A stretch of DNA of 5,948 bases from an uncultured Bacillota bacterium. GTDB lineage: Bacteria; Bacillota; Clostridia; Christensenellales; UBA1242. This document shows positions 1 to 5,003 of the stretch, piece after piece. The notes beneath the pieces were generated by a model. That model saw only the letters and a program-made list of their open reading frames with translations. It had not been told where the DNA came from and did not search any database. The first letter of the stretch is position 1, and each line of letters starts with the position of its first letter. A program made the position numbers and the translations under genes. Location of the stretch: the NCBI GenBank assembly GCA_947090235.1, contig CAMUNJ010000048.1:1-5948 (forward strand), in the 5' to 3' direction.

Positions 1-170
1 AAATCGCAGTTATCAAAATCGTTAGAGAAATCACTGGTCTTGGACTTAGTGAAGCAAAGGCTCTTGTTGATGGTGCTCCAAAAGCAATTAAAGAAAATGT
101 TTCTGCAGCAGAAGCTAAAGAAATGGAAGCTAAGCTTAAAGAAGCTGGCGCTGTTGTTGAACTTAAGTAA
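1..170 (+). CDS. rplL: Ribosomal protein L7/L12, C-terminal end (5' truncated by window edge)
   Basis: This is the last 56 codons of the stalk protein of the large ribosomal subunit, which recruits and stimulates translation GTPases. The reading frame has full codons from position 3 and ends in TAA at 168-170. The translation shows the family signature of the globular C-terminal domain: [17 protein letters not shown], then [11 protein letters not shown], and the terminal [12 protein letters not shown]. The N-terminal dimerisation domain and hinge lie off the left edge. A hairpin terminator follows about 30 bases after the stop, so this is the last gene of its transcription unit. In many bacteria rpoB follows rplL, directly or after one small gene; here a convergent unrelated gene follows instead. 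Identification is very secure because the C-terminal domain is so conserved. Confidence 0.96.
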   Translation, partial: IAVIKIVREITGLGLSEAKALVDGAPKAIKENVSAAEAKEMEAKLKEAGAVVELK

Positions 171-201
171 TCAAAAAGTAAATCATAAAAGTTTTGTGTT
201 T

Positions 202-232
202 AAAAAAGAATGTCCTTCGACATTCTTTTTTT
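202..232. terminator. Bidirectional intrinsic terminator after rplL and the CYTH-like gene
   Basis: Stem GAATGTC (208-214) pairs with GACATTC (219-225) around a CTTC loop. It is flanked by an A run at 202-207 and a T run at 226-232, so either strand gives a hairpin followed by a U-tract. It would end rplL transcripts on the plus strand and catch transcripts of the gene at 293-1015 on the minus strand. Confidence 0.88.
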
Positions 233-282
233 GTAACATAAAACCACTGGATAGTTCGGTGGTTTTATGTTACAAAAAAAGA
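224..282. repeat. Long near-perfect palindrome (26-bp arms, 7-nt loop)
   Basis: Left arm 224-249 pairs with right arm 257-282. The 15-bp core GTAACATAAAACCAC (233-247) matches GTGGTTTTATGTTAC (259-273) exactly, is extended outward by a T7/A7 pairing, and has only G-T wobbles at 248/258 and 223/283. The loop is 250-256. Neither strand has a T run after the stem, because the flanking A and T runs are part of the stem, so it is not a classical terminator. Its left edge uses the U-tract of the terminator at 202-232, so the two structures partly compete. It may be a 3'-end stabilising or back-up termination structure, or a small palindromic insertion. Confidence 0.8.
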
Positions 283-292
283 GAAATAAATT

Positions 293-1015
293 TTATTCCT
301 CTTCCTTTTTTTCAACAACAATTGGCTCTGGATAGAGCAAGCGTTGAGCAATTTCAAATCTACTTTGTTCATATCCTACAAGTTCTTTACAATAGTGGTC
401 AATAGTTTTCATAATAGTTTGATTTTCTTTCTCATATCTATCATCGGTAGGCATAATCAAAGTGACGCCAACGCGTTTAACTTTTTTATTTGTCTTTATA
501 TCTTTATAAGTGGCTGTTTCATACAAAAGTTCTGCCCTATATCCAGTTCCGCCAACTATCTTATATCTATCCCCTTTGACCGCTATTTCAATTTTAGGCT
601 CAGTTTGGCGTACGACAGACACAAGATCTATTGTAAATACATTAGCATACAAATTTGAGATTGCGTTGGCGATTTGCATAGGAAAATCTTTTGGTGCTTC
701 TGCTTCTTCACTTTCGCCTAAATTAAACTTTTGACTTGGGCGTTTATATCCACCTGGAAGTTTACTAATCTTGCGAACTTTAAAAAAGATTCTGCCATCT
801 TCATATTGTTTACTTAAAATTAAACCTGCATTAGATAAAAGGTTGCTTGATACATCATAAATAATTTCAAGTCCCTTAAATTTGTCATCAAAAACAAGTC
901 TATGATAATTCAAGTTTTTATCAAGTTTTGATTTAGTTTTTGAAAAATTATTTCCTAAAAGAAGATAATGAATTTTTTTTCTTTTTTCATTTTCAAGCGT
1001 TTCTCTACCTTTCAT
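293..1015 (-). CDS. Divergent CYTH-domain-like protein (putative phosphohydrolase-fold)
   Basis: A 240-aa soluble protein with no signal peptide or TM segment. It starts at the ATG at 1015, with AAGGAG (1021-1026) five bases upstream. Two stretches resemble the CYTH (triphosphate tunnel metalloenzyme) fold. Around residues 50-82, IYDVSSNLLSNAGLILSKQ followed by FFKVRK recalls the CYTH pattern of a Y-D-x(n)-L-L-x-A-G strand leading to an RxRK-like strand. The C-terminal third has KGDRYKIVGGTGYRAELLYE and ends near EQSRFEIAQRLLYP, like the SKxERxxxLL end of CYTH proteins. The N-terminal ExExK catalytic motif is not clearly present, so activity on polyphosphate or nucleotides is doubtful. The tail is acidic and lysine-rich (VVEKKEEE). 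The gene converges on rplL and is divergent from the rubrerythrin gene. The family call is by eye and tentative; that it is a real gene is well supported by length and RBS. Confidence 0.6.
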   Translation of the reverse strand: MKGRETLENEKRKKIHYLLLGNNFSKTKSKLDKNLNYHRLVFDDKFKGLEIIYDVSSNLLSNAGLILSKQYEDGRIFFKVRKISKLPGGYKRPSQKFNLGESEEAEAPKDFPMQIANAISNLYANVFTIDLVSVVRQTEPKIEIAVKGDRYKIVGGTGYRAELLYETATYKDIKTNKKVKRVGVTLIMPTDDRYEKENQTIMKTIDHYCKELVGYEQSRFEIAQRLLYPEPIVVEKKEEE

Positions 1016-1034
1016 AAAAACTCCTTATAAATAG

Positions 1035-1063
1035 AGTTTACTTTTTTTTACAAAAAAAATCAA
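1035..1063 (-). promoter_or_regulatory. Possible promoter of the CYTH-like gene
   Basis: On the minus strand, TTGATT (1058-1063) and TAAACT (1035-1040) are separated by 17 bp. Both hexamers match consensus at 4 of 6 positions. The predicted start near 1028 gives a leader of about a dozen bases, similar to the other promoters in this window. Weak evidence in an AT-rich gap. Confidence 0.35.
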
Positions 1064-1110
1064 ATGTTTAACAATGTTTTTTTTAGCAATAATTAACAAA
1101 GGAGGTTATT

Positions 1111-1707
1111 ATGAATTTTTTAGAAAGCAAAACCAAAGAAAATCTTGCTAGGGCATTTGCTGCAGAGTGTCAAGACGGAGCAAGATATCAATTTATTGCC
1201 AAGGCATCATTAGGAGAAGGATTTTCATTTATTTCTGATCAATTAAAAATGTTAGCCAAAAATGAGATGGCTCATGCTTCAAGATTTTATTCATTAATGC
1301 TAAAAAATCTGGGCAGCACTAAAGAAGATAATGTTCCTATCGAAGCAGGTTACCCTTTTGAGCCACCTGAACTTCGATCTTCTCTACAATCTGCTGCGGA
1401 CATAGAACTTTATGAAGCAAAAAATATCTATCCTGCTTTTGCCAAAGTTGCAAAAGACGAAGGTTTCGCAGAAATTGCAGAGGCTTTTACTCTTATTGCC
1501 AAGGTAGAAAATGATCATAATCAAATATTACAAGCACTAGCAAGTATGTATAAAAATCATTGTTTATATAAATACGACGATAAAATTTTATGGAAATGTT
1601 CCAACTGCGGGCATACTCACACTGCTAAAGAGGCTTGGCAACAATGTCCACTTTGCACCTATCCTCAAGGTTATGTAATGATACCTCAACAAAAATTACA
1701 GCAATAA
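1111..1707 (+). CDS. rbr: Rubrerythrin (diiron peroxidase with rubredoxin-like domain)
   Basis: A 198-aa cytosolic non-haem iron protein of the rubrerythrin family, which reduces hydrogen peroxide in anaerobes with electrons from a reductase or rubredoxin. Residues about 1-146 form a ferritin-like four-helix domain with the expected diiron ligands: E19, E52 with H55 (ExxH), E99 and E102 in ELYEAKNIYPAFAK, and E133 with H136 (ExxH). Residues about 158-192 form a rubredoxin-like FeS4 site with C163-x2-C166 and C179-x2-C182 (WKCSNCGH and CPLC). Domain order and length are typical of classical rubrerythrin. The start is fixed by AAAGGAGG at 1098-1105, five bases before ATG. It is monocistronic, divergent from the CYTH-like gene, and ends at a strong terminator. 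No PerR-like box was recognised upstream. It supports an anaerobic or microaerophilic host. Confidence 0.95.
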   Translation: MNFLESKTKENLARAFAAECQDGARYQFIAKASLGEGFSFISDQLKMLAKNEMAHASRFYSLMLKNLGSTKEDNVPIEAGYPFEPPELRSSLQSAADIELYEAKNIYPAFAKVAKDEGFAEIAEAFTLIAKVENDHNQILQALASMYKNHCLYKYDDKILWKCSNCGHTHTAKEAWQQCPLCTYPQGYVMIPQQKLQQ

Positions 1708-1740
1708 TTTGATTATTTATTAATAAGTTAATAAGATATA

Positions 1741-1766
1741 AAAAAGAACGCAAATGCGTTCTTTTT
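1741..1766. terminator. Bidirectional intrinsic terminator between rubrerythrin and HU
   Basis: Perfect stem AAAAAGAACGC (1741-1751) with GCGTTCTTTTT (1756-1766) and loop AAAT. The T run on the plus strand and the complementary A run make it work both ways. It lies 33 bases after the rubrerythrin stop and 13 bases after the HU stop on the other strand, so the two convergent genes share it. Confidence 0.92.
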
Positions 1767-1779
1767 ATTGTCAAAACAA

Positions 1780-2055
1780 TTAACCGTTGAAGATATCTTT
1801 GAAAGAATTTCCAAACTTGAAAGAAGGAACTTTACAAGCCTTAATCTTAACCTTTTGTTTTGTTAGAGGATTGATACCTTCTCTTGCTGCTTTAGATTTA
1901 AGTTCAAAAGTACCGAAACCAGCAATTTGGATTTTGTCTCCTGCTTTAAGTGCATCAACGATAGTAGCAGCCATTGCGTCAAAAGCGATTCCTGCATCTT
2001 TTTGAGTGAAACCAGCCTTATCAGCGAATGCTTTGATAAATTGTTGTTTATTCAT
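1780..2055 (-). CDS. hup: HU family DNA-binding protein
   Basis: A 91-aa histone-like nucleoid protein that acts as a dimer to bend and compact DNA. Length is exactly that of the HU family. Residues 1-40 form the helical dimerisation body. The signature GFGTF is at 46-50, followed by the DNA-binding arm with R58-E-G-I-N62-P63-L-T, where the proline intercalates in HU/IHF proteins, and then the closing helix KVPSFKFGNSFKDIFNG. A Cys at 74 is slightly unusual for HU. The ATG at 2055 is preceded by AAGGAG (2065-2070) with a 9-base spacer. It has its own promoter at 2097-2125 directly downstream of lepB and a strong terminator, so it can be made independently of the operon upstream. Being the only HU here, it could equally be called hupB or hbs. 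Confidence 0.96.
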   Translation of the reverse strand: MNKQQFIKAFADKAGFTQKDAGIAFDAMAATIVDALKAGDKIQIAGFGTFELKSKAAREGINPLTKQKVKIKACKVPSFKFGNSFKDIFNG

Positions 2056-2096
2056 TTACCATATCTCCTTTTATGTTTTGGCATCTGCCTATGTTT

Positions 2097-2125
2097 ATAA
2101 TACCATAATTTTGCCTAAAAACCAA
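2097..2125 (-). promoter_or_regulatory. Promoter of the HU gene
   Basis: On the minus strand, TTGGTT (2120-2125) and TATTAT (2097-2102) are separated by exactly 17 bp, giving a start near 2090 and a leader of about 35 bases that contains the AAGGAG site. It lies in the 88-bp gap between lepB and hup, so hup has independent, probably high, expression. A short AAAAC/GTTTT inverted repeat overlaps the -35 element and might weakly end lepB transcripts. Confidence 0.65.
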
Positions 2126-2143
2126 GCGTTTTAAACATATTTT

Positions 2144-3034
2144 TTATCCCCAAGCAAAATAGTCGACAATACTGCTCCAATAATAAGAAAACATTGTTTT
2201 TAATTTGATAAGCCAAAGTTTTCCTTCTTCATCCAATTTCTTTGCATTTCTAATAATGCTAATAACTCTGCCAACTATATCTTTACGCCTTGCAACACCA
2301 TTATGTCTACCATCTTGGCTTACATCTCGATGATCACCAAGATAAAATATTTCATCTTCTGCAAGTTCATAAAATAACATTAATTGACCATTATATTCAC
2401 AAGTTTTTATCTGCAAATTAGAAGAATATCCAAAATAAGTCTTGTAAAATGTTTCTTCATACTTAAATCCCTCCCAAGAATTATTTAGCGTTGATGTTTT
2501 ATATCCATGCCTCATTGTCCATATTTGCTTGTCTAAATCATCTACATAATCCTCTTCTAGCATTTCAATCTGAGTTTCTCCATTTCTAACTACAAAAACA
2601 TGATACAAATTGTCTGGAACAAACTCACCATCTTTTTCAATATTGTTTTCAAAATTATTGATTGCAATGGTCACTTTATCGCCTCCTGTTGCAATCACAC
2701 GCTTTATGATAGTAGTATTTTCAACAGAATTTTTTTTGATAATAACTATATCATTTGAAACAACATCAGTAGTTACTTTAATAAATACGCCATCTTGAAC
2801 AAGTTGATCATCTGGTGTTGTAGCATCCTGAAAAGGAACATCCGGATTAATAGTAGGTTGCATAGAAGTCCCTTTAACTGGATAATATCGATAATTTTTA
2901 TCAAATGCCCTAACACAAAACAAACTTCCCATCAAAAAAATAGCAAAAACCAAGACATAAATGCCAATCCAAGCCAAAATCGATTTTAAAGACATCTTTT
3001 CTTTATTTTCTTGATTATTTATTTTTTCGTTCAC
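2144..3034 (-). CDS. lepB: Type I signal peptidase with enlarged catalytic insertion
   Basis: A membrane-anchored serine protease that removes signal peptides from exported proteins. With the GTG start at 3034 it has 296 aa. An upstream ATG at 3109 is in frame but lies within queH and lacks an RBS, whereas the GTG has AAAGGGAG (3042-3049) seven bases upstream. The first about 18 residues are charged and cytoplasmic, and one TM helix spans about 19-41. The catalytic Ser is S57 in KGTSMQPTI, the general-base Lys is K111 in IIKRVIATGGD, and the C-terminal box is GDHRDVSQDGR at 233-243. This last box departs from the usual GDNxxxSxDSR (N to H, S to G). About 120 residues separate the Lys box from the C-terminal box, longer than in minimal Gram-positive enzymes. 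It is the last gene of the operon, overlapping queH by 20 bases, which suggests translational coupling. The family call is secure. Confidence 0.93.
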   Translation of the reverse strand: MNEKINNQENKEKMSLKSILAWIGIYVLVFAIFLMGSLFCVRAFDKNYRYYPVKGTSMQPTINPDVPFQDATTPDDQLVQDGVFIKVTTDVVSNDIVIIKKNSVENTTIIKRVIATGGDKVTIAINNFENNIEKDGEFVPDNLYHVFVVRNGETQIEMLEEDYVDDLDKQIWTMRHGYKTSTLNNSWEGFKYEETFYKTYFGYSSNLQIKTCEYNGQLMLFYELAEDEIFYLGDHRDVSQDGRHNGVARRKDIVGRVISIIRNAKKLDEEGKLWLIKLKTMFSYYWSSIVDYFAWG

Positions 3035-3578
3035 TCGACTTCTCCCTTTCAACTTTAGAAAATCCACAACCGCAATAATTTTGTCTATATAAATTGTATT
3101 GCTTGGCAAATTCTATACTCTTTTTATAACCATCTTGTTTTTTAAAATTGCCTGCTAAAAACTCTATTTCATGCTTTTGGCTGGCTTTTTGCCCAACCTC
3201 ATTGATAACAATAGTGTTTTTATGAGGACTTACAGATAAAGTTGTGGCAAATATATCAAAACCTTTTTCTTTTGCTAATAATGCAGTTTTATTTAATCGT
3301 AGATCAAAGCAAATTCTGCATCGCTCTCCACCCTCTCGTTCATTTTCATAACCTTTTATTTGACACATAAATTCATTTGTGTCATATGGCAAATCAATAA
3401 CAGCAATACCAACCTCGCTACAAAAACGCTTTTGTTCGGCTAGTCGATGATTGTATTCGTCTTCGGGCTGTATATTTGGGTTATAATAAAAAACTGTAAT
3501 ATCATAATCCTTTCGCAAAACATCAATCACCTGAGTACTGCAAGGGCCACAACAACTGTGTAATAACATTTTTTTCAT
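3015..3578 (-). CDS. queH: Epoxyqueuosine reductase QueH
   Basis: A 187-aa cytosolic iron-sulfur enzyme (formerly DUF208) that converts epoxyqueuosine to queuosine at the wobble base of GUN-anticodon tRNAs, a non-homologous replacement for the cobalamin-dependent QueG. Family motifs in order: HSCCGPC with C9, C10 and C13; a PP-loop-like FYYNPNIQP region; ERCRICF with C87 and C90; TTLSVSPHKN; NFKKQDGYKKS; and YRQNYCGC with C169 and C171. All six conserved cysteines are present and length is typical. The ATG at 3578 is preferred over an in-frame ATG at 3614, because GAGG sits eight bases before it and the family begins just before the HSCC motif. It lies 28 bases after the Cys-cluster gene and overlaps lepB. 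No other queuosine genes are in the window, so the host may salvage precursor or encode them elsewhere. Confidence 0.95.
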   Translation of the reverse strand: MKKMLLHSCCGPCSTQVIDVLRKDYDITVFYYNPNIQPEDEYNHRLAEQKRFCSEVGIAVIDLPYDTNEFMCQIKGYENEREGGERCRICFDLRLNKTALLAKEKGFDIFATTLSVSPHKNTIVINEVGQKASQKHEIEFLAGNFKKQDGYKKSIEFAKQYNLYRQNYCGCGFSKVEREKSSERKNK

Positions 3579-3606
3579 TAGTTTTTCCTCAAAATTATAA
3601 AAATTA

Positions 3607-4068
3607 CTATTCAATAGTTTTCAAAATCTTAACTAGTTCTCCCAAAACGCGTTGAGTCTTGATTGCCTCATTTAAACTGCCATTAAACTCTTTGATATTC
3701 ACCATAAAACAAGCAAGGCAATCACCGCAATTACAAAATACTTGAACAGTTAAAAGTGGCTCACCATGTCCACGAATAATATAACAAGGAAATATAAAAC
3801 CATTTGCTTTTATAGAAGGACAATCAATCAAATTATATTTGCCCGTCACATTGTCAATATTTTTGGCAACTCGGTCATAACTTTCAAAAAACTCGTCAGG
3901 GTCACGCCTAATAGCGAATAAAGAAATAACATCTCCGTCAATAGATAAGTAATTTTGAATATTAGTCATTCCCTGCCCATTTGGAAGATCATATACATCC
4001 TTGGTTTTACCCCAACCTTTAGGCAAAGTGAAAGACATATCATTAAGTTCGTGTATAACTTCTTGCAT
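3607..4068 (-). CDS. Uncharacterised 153-aa protein with CxCx2Cx2C cluster, first gene of the queH-lepB operon
   Basis: No function can be assigned with confidence. The ATG at 4068 has CAAAGGAG (4074-4081) five bases upstream; an in-frame ATG at 4119 lies upstream of the promoter and is rejected. The protein is soluble, without signal peptide or TM helix. It opens with SFTLPKGWGKTKDVYDLP and contains YLSIDGDVISLFAIRRDPDE, a beta-rich pattern that resembles PsbP/DcrB-like (DUF1795-type) folds; this is a by-eye impression only. Around residues 112-120 is FCNCGDCLACF, with C112, C114, C117 and C120 spaced CxCx2Cx2C, plus isolated C83 and C95. That spacing could bind a metal or Fe-S cluster. The only gene it is clearly co-transcribed with besides lepB is the Fe-S enzyme QueH, but a functional link is inference. 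It ends in an amphipathic helix (LNEAIKTQRVLGELVKILK). Confidence 0.8.
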   Translation of the reverse strand: MQEVIHELNDMSFTLPKGWGKTKDVYDLPNGQGMTNIQNYLSIDGDVISLFAIRRDPDEFFESYDRVAKNIDNVTGKYNLIDCPSIKANGFIFPCYIIRGHGEPLLTVQVFCNCGDCLACFMVNIKEFNGSLNEAIKTQRVLGELVKILKTIE

Positions 4069-4086
4069 AAAAACTCCTTTGCATAA

Positions 4087-4115
4087 AGTATAACACTTTG
4101 TTAAAATTAAAGCAA
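4087..4115 (-). promoter_or_regulatory. Promoter of the Cys-cluster protein - queH - lepB operon
   Basis: On the minus strand, TTGCTT (4110-4115), a 17-bp spacer and TATACT (4087-4092), with the extended -10 TG one base upstream (TGTTATACT). The predicted start near 4080 leaves a leader of only about a dozen bases, with the Shine-Dalgarno sequence at the very 5' end of the mRNA. Confidence 0.68.
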
Positions 4116-4177
4116 GCACATATATTTATAAAGAAAATATTTTAAAATCATTGTTTAGATACAAATACCTGTAACCT

Positions 4178-4209
4178 TAAAATTATATAACATTAGAAAT
4201 ATAATTTTA
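4178..4209 (-). terminator. AT-only hairpin after the arsR-family gene, possible weak terminator
   Basis: Perfect 11-bp inverted repeat TAAAATTATAT (4178-4188) and ATATAATTTTA (4199-4209) around a 10-base loop, starting directly after the stop codon at 4210. The stem has no G or C and only four Ts close its end, so termination would be weak. The downstream operon has its own promoter. Confidence 0.4.
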
Positions 4210-4545
4210 TTAGCCTCCTAAAACAGCATAGTTCATAATATCATTTACACTATCATTTATAAGAGAATATACCAATATTTTGCCATCCCGCTTATAATTT
4301 ACAATACCTTGGTCTTTTAGAAGTTTGAGTTGATGAGAAATAGTTGTTTGATTTATTCCCAATAAATTGGATAAATCGTTTACACATAAACTAGATAACG
4401 CAAGACAAGATAGGATTTTTATTCTTGTGCTGTCTGCAAAGTTTTGAAAATAATCGGCAAGACGCGAAATTTGTCCTTCTTCTGGAAGAGAACAAATAAT
4501 ATCTTGTTTAGAACGCTCTGACAATAATAAATATCTGTTTTCCAT
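4210..4545 (-). CDS. ArsR/SmtB-family winged-helix repressor
   Basis: A 111-aa dimeric winged-helix DNA-binding regulator. The central part follows the family: FADSTRIKILSCL (36-48), LCVNDLSNLLGINQTTISHQL (53-73) as the helix-turn-helix, LLKDQGIVNYKRDGKILVYSL (75-95) as the wing. The first about 27 residues form the N-terminal dimerisation helix. Classical metal sites are only partly present. The alpha-3 motif is LCVND with a single Cys (C54) rather than CVC, and the alpha-5 region (INDSVNDIMNY) has D98 and D102 but no His. C18 and C47 are other possible ligands. The effector is therefore unknown, and a non-metal (redox or sulfur) signal is possible. The ATG at 4545 has a weak AAAAGG (4557-4562) eleven bases upstream. 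It is divergent from the 64-aa peptide gene, which makes that gene its likeliest target. Confidence 0.9.
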   Translation of the reverse strand: MENRYLLLSERSKQDIICSLPEEGQISRLADYFQNFADSTRIKILSCLALSSLCVNDLSNLLGINQTTISHQLKLLKDQGIVNYKRDGKILVYSLINDSVNDIMNYAVLGG

Positions 4546-4570
4546 AATATTTTTAACCTTTTAATAAAAT

Positions 4571-4595
4571 TATTCATACAAATATATATGACATA
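4571..4595. promoter_or_regulatory. Candidate operator: imperfect inverted repeat in the arsR/peptide intergenic region
   Basis: TATTCATA (4571-4578) and TATGACATA (4587-4595) form an imperfect dyad, with exact TCATA/TATGA arms 8 bp apart. It lies 26-50 bp upstream of the repressor start, where autoregulation would be expected. The half-site orientation differs from the textbook TGAA...TTCA arrangement of SmtB/CzrA operators, and AT-rich DNA makes chance dyads common. Confidence 0.28.
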
Positions 4596-4646
4596 AAACA
4601 TTGTGCCAGAAAATGCAAAATAAACAAAAGAGAAAAAGATAAAAAA

Positions 4647-4675
4647 ATGCCATAGTTTGTCGAAAAAGATAATAT
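4647..4675 (+). promoter_or_regulatory. Possible promoter of the 64-aa peptide gene
   Basis: ATGCCA (4647-4652), a 17-bp spacer and TAATAT (4670-4675), each matching the vegetative consensus at 4 of 6 positions. The implied start near 4682 is just upstream of the AAAGGAG at 4684-4690, giving a very short leader like that of the queH operon. Confidence 0.35.
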
Positions 4676-4696
4676 TAAAGTTGAAAGGAGAAAAAT

Positions 4697-4891
4697 ATGA
4701 ATTTAAATCAAAATATATTATTAGTCTTGATTCTCTCAGTTCTTGCGTCTGCCACAGATACAAACCTAGCCACAAATCAAAACTTTTTACTCTTGCTATT
4801 GCTAGCCCTCACTAATGAAAATGATTTTAATAATAATAATTGTAATCGCAATACCTGTCCAAACCAATGTCCTGGAACAATTGTTTTTTAA
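4697..4891 (+). CDS. Small hydrophobic Asn-rich peptide with Cys tail (unrecognised)
   Basis: A 64-aa protein of no recognised family. That it is real is supported by AAAGGAG at 4684-4690, six bases before ATG, and by following terminator structures. It has two hydrophobic blocks (7-19 and 30-38), each introduced by NQN: NQNILLVLILSVLASATD at 4-21 and NQNFLLLLLLALTNEND at 27-43. These look like an internal duplication with a 23-residue period. The hydrophobic blocks are rather short for full TM helices, although the first could act as a signal or membrane-insertion segment. The tail is Asn-rich (FNNNNCNRNTCPNQCPG) with C49, C54 and C58 (Cx4Cx3C), which might be disulfide-bonded or metal-binding. 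It is divergent from the ArsR-type repressor. It could be a secreted or membrane peptide, a stress-induced small protein or a bacteriocin-like peptide; nothing in the sequence decides between these. Confidence 0.72.
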   Translation: MNLNQNILLVLILSVLASATDTNLATNQNFLLLLLLALTNENDFNNNNCNRNTCPNQCPGTIVF

Positions 4892-4899
4892 AATAAAAA

Positions 4900-4957
4900 A
4901 ATATTTTTGTTGGTTACTTAAAAAAGACCTCAAAAATATTATACTTTTATTTTTTGT
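4900..4957 (+). terminator. Probable terminator of the 64-aa peptide gene
   Basis: AATATTTTTG (4900-4909) pairs with CAAAAATATT (4931-4940). A short GGT/ACC helix (4912-4914 with 4927-4929) extends it across a small internal loop. A T-rich stretch, ATACTTTTATTTTTTG, follows. The stem is AT-rich, so strength is uncertain; the hairpin at 4963-4989 backs it up. Confidence 0.5.
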
Positions 4958-4962
4958 ATCAA

Positions 4963-4989
4963 AAAAACCACTATTTATCAGTGGTTTTT
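4963..4989. terminator. Bidirectional terminator, mainly for the pilin-like genes
   Basis: Perfect 10-bp stem AAAAACCACT (4963-4972) with AGTGGTTTTT (4980-4989) and a 7-base loop. On the minus strand it lies 14 bases after the stop of the pilin-like gene and ends in seven Ts; on the plus strand it ends in five Ts. The core ACCAC/GTGG with AAAA/TTTT flanks is the same as in the palindrome at 224-282. Confidence 0.88.
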
Positions 4990-5003
4990 AATTTTATTAA
5001 TTT

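Noticed and set aside
40..405. 121-codon plus-strand open frame over the rplL end and the terminators
   Set aside because: It overlaps the conserved rplL frame, runs through a terminator and the long palindrome, and has no RBS or family-like sequence.
344..734. Plus-strand open frames inside the CYTH-like gene
   Set aside because: Antisense shadows of a longer gene with a good RBS; no ribosome binding sites of their own.
1067..1095. Possible rubrerythrin promoter TTTAAC-17-TAATTA
   Set aside because: Poor -10 match, and the predicted start would fall within the Shine-Dalgarno site. No convincing promoter could be assigned in this poly-T-rich gap.
1787..2005. Plus-strand open frame antisense to HU
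   Set aside because: Shadow of a highly conserved gene on the other strand.
2610..2989. Two plus-strand open frames antisense to lepB
   Set aside because: No RBS and no recognisable sequence; lepB has intact catalytic motifs across this stretch.
3035..3109. Longer signal peptidase starting at the ATG at 3109
   Set aside because: The extra 25 residues lie within queH, lack an RBS and add no family-like sequence; the GTG at 3034 has a well-spaced AAAGGGAG.
4178..4209. Strong terminator or riboswitch after the arsR-family gene
   Set aside because: The stem is AT-only with a short T tail; it is listed only as a weak possible terminator.
4419..4775. 118-codon minus-strand open frame across the arsR start and the intergenic region
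   Set aside because: It overlaps the conserved ArsR helices in another frame and covers the divergent promoter region; composition looks like translated AT-rich noncoding DNA.
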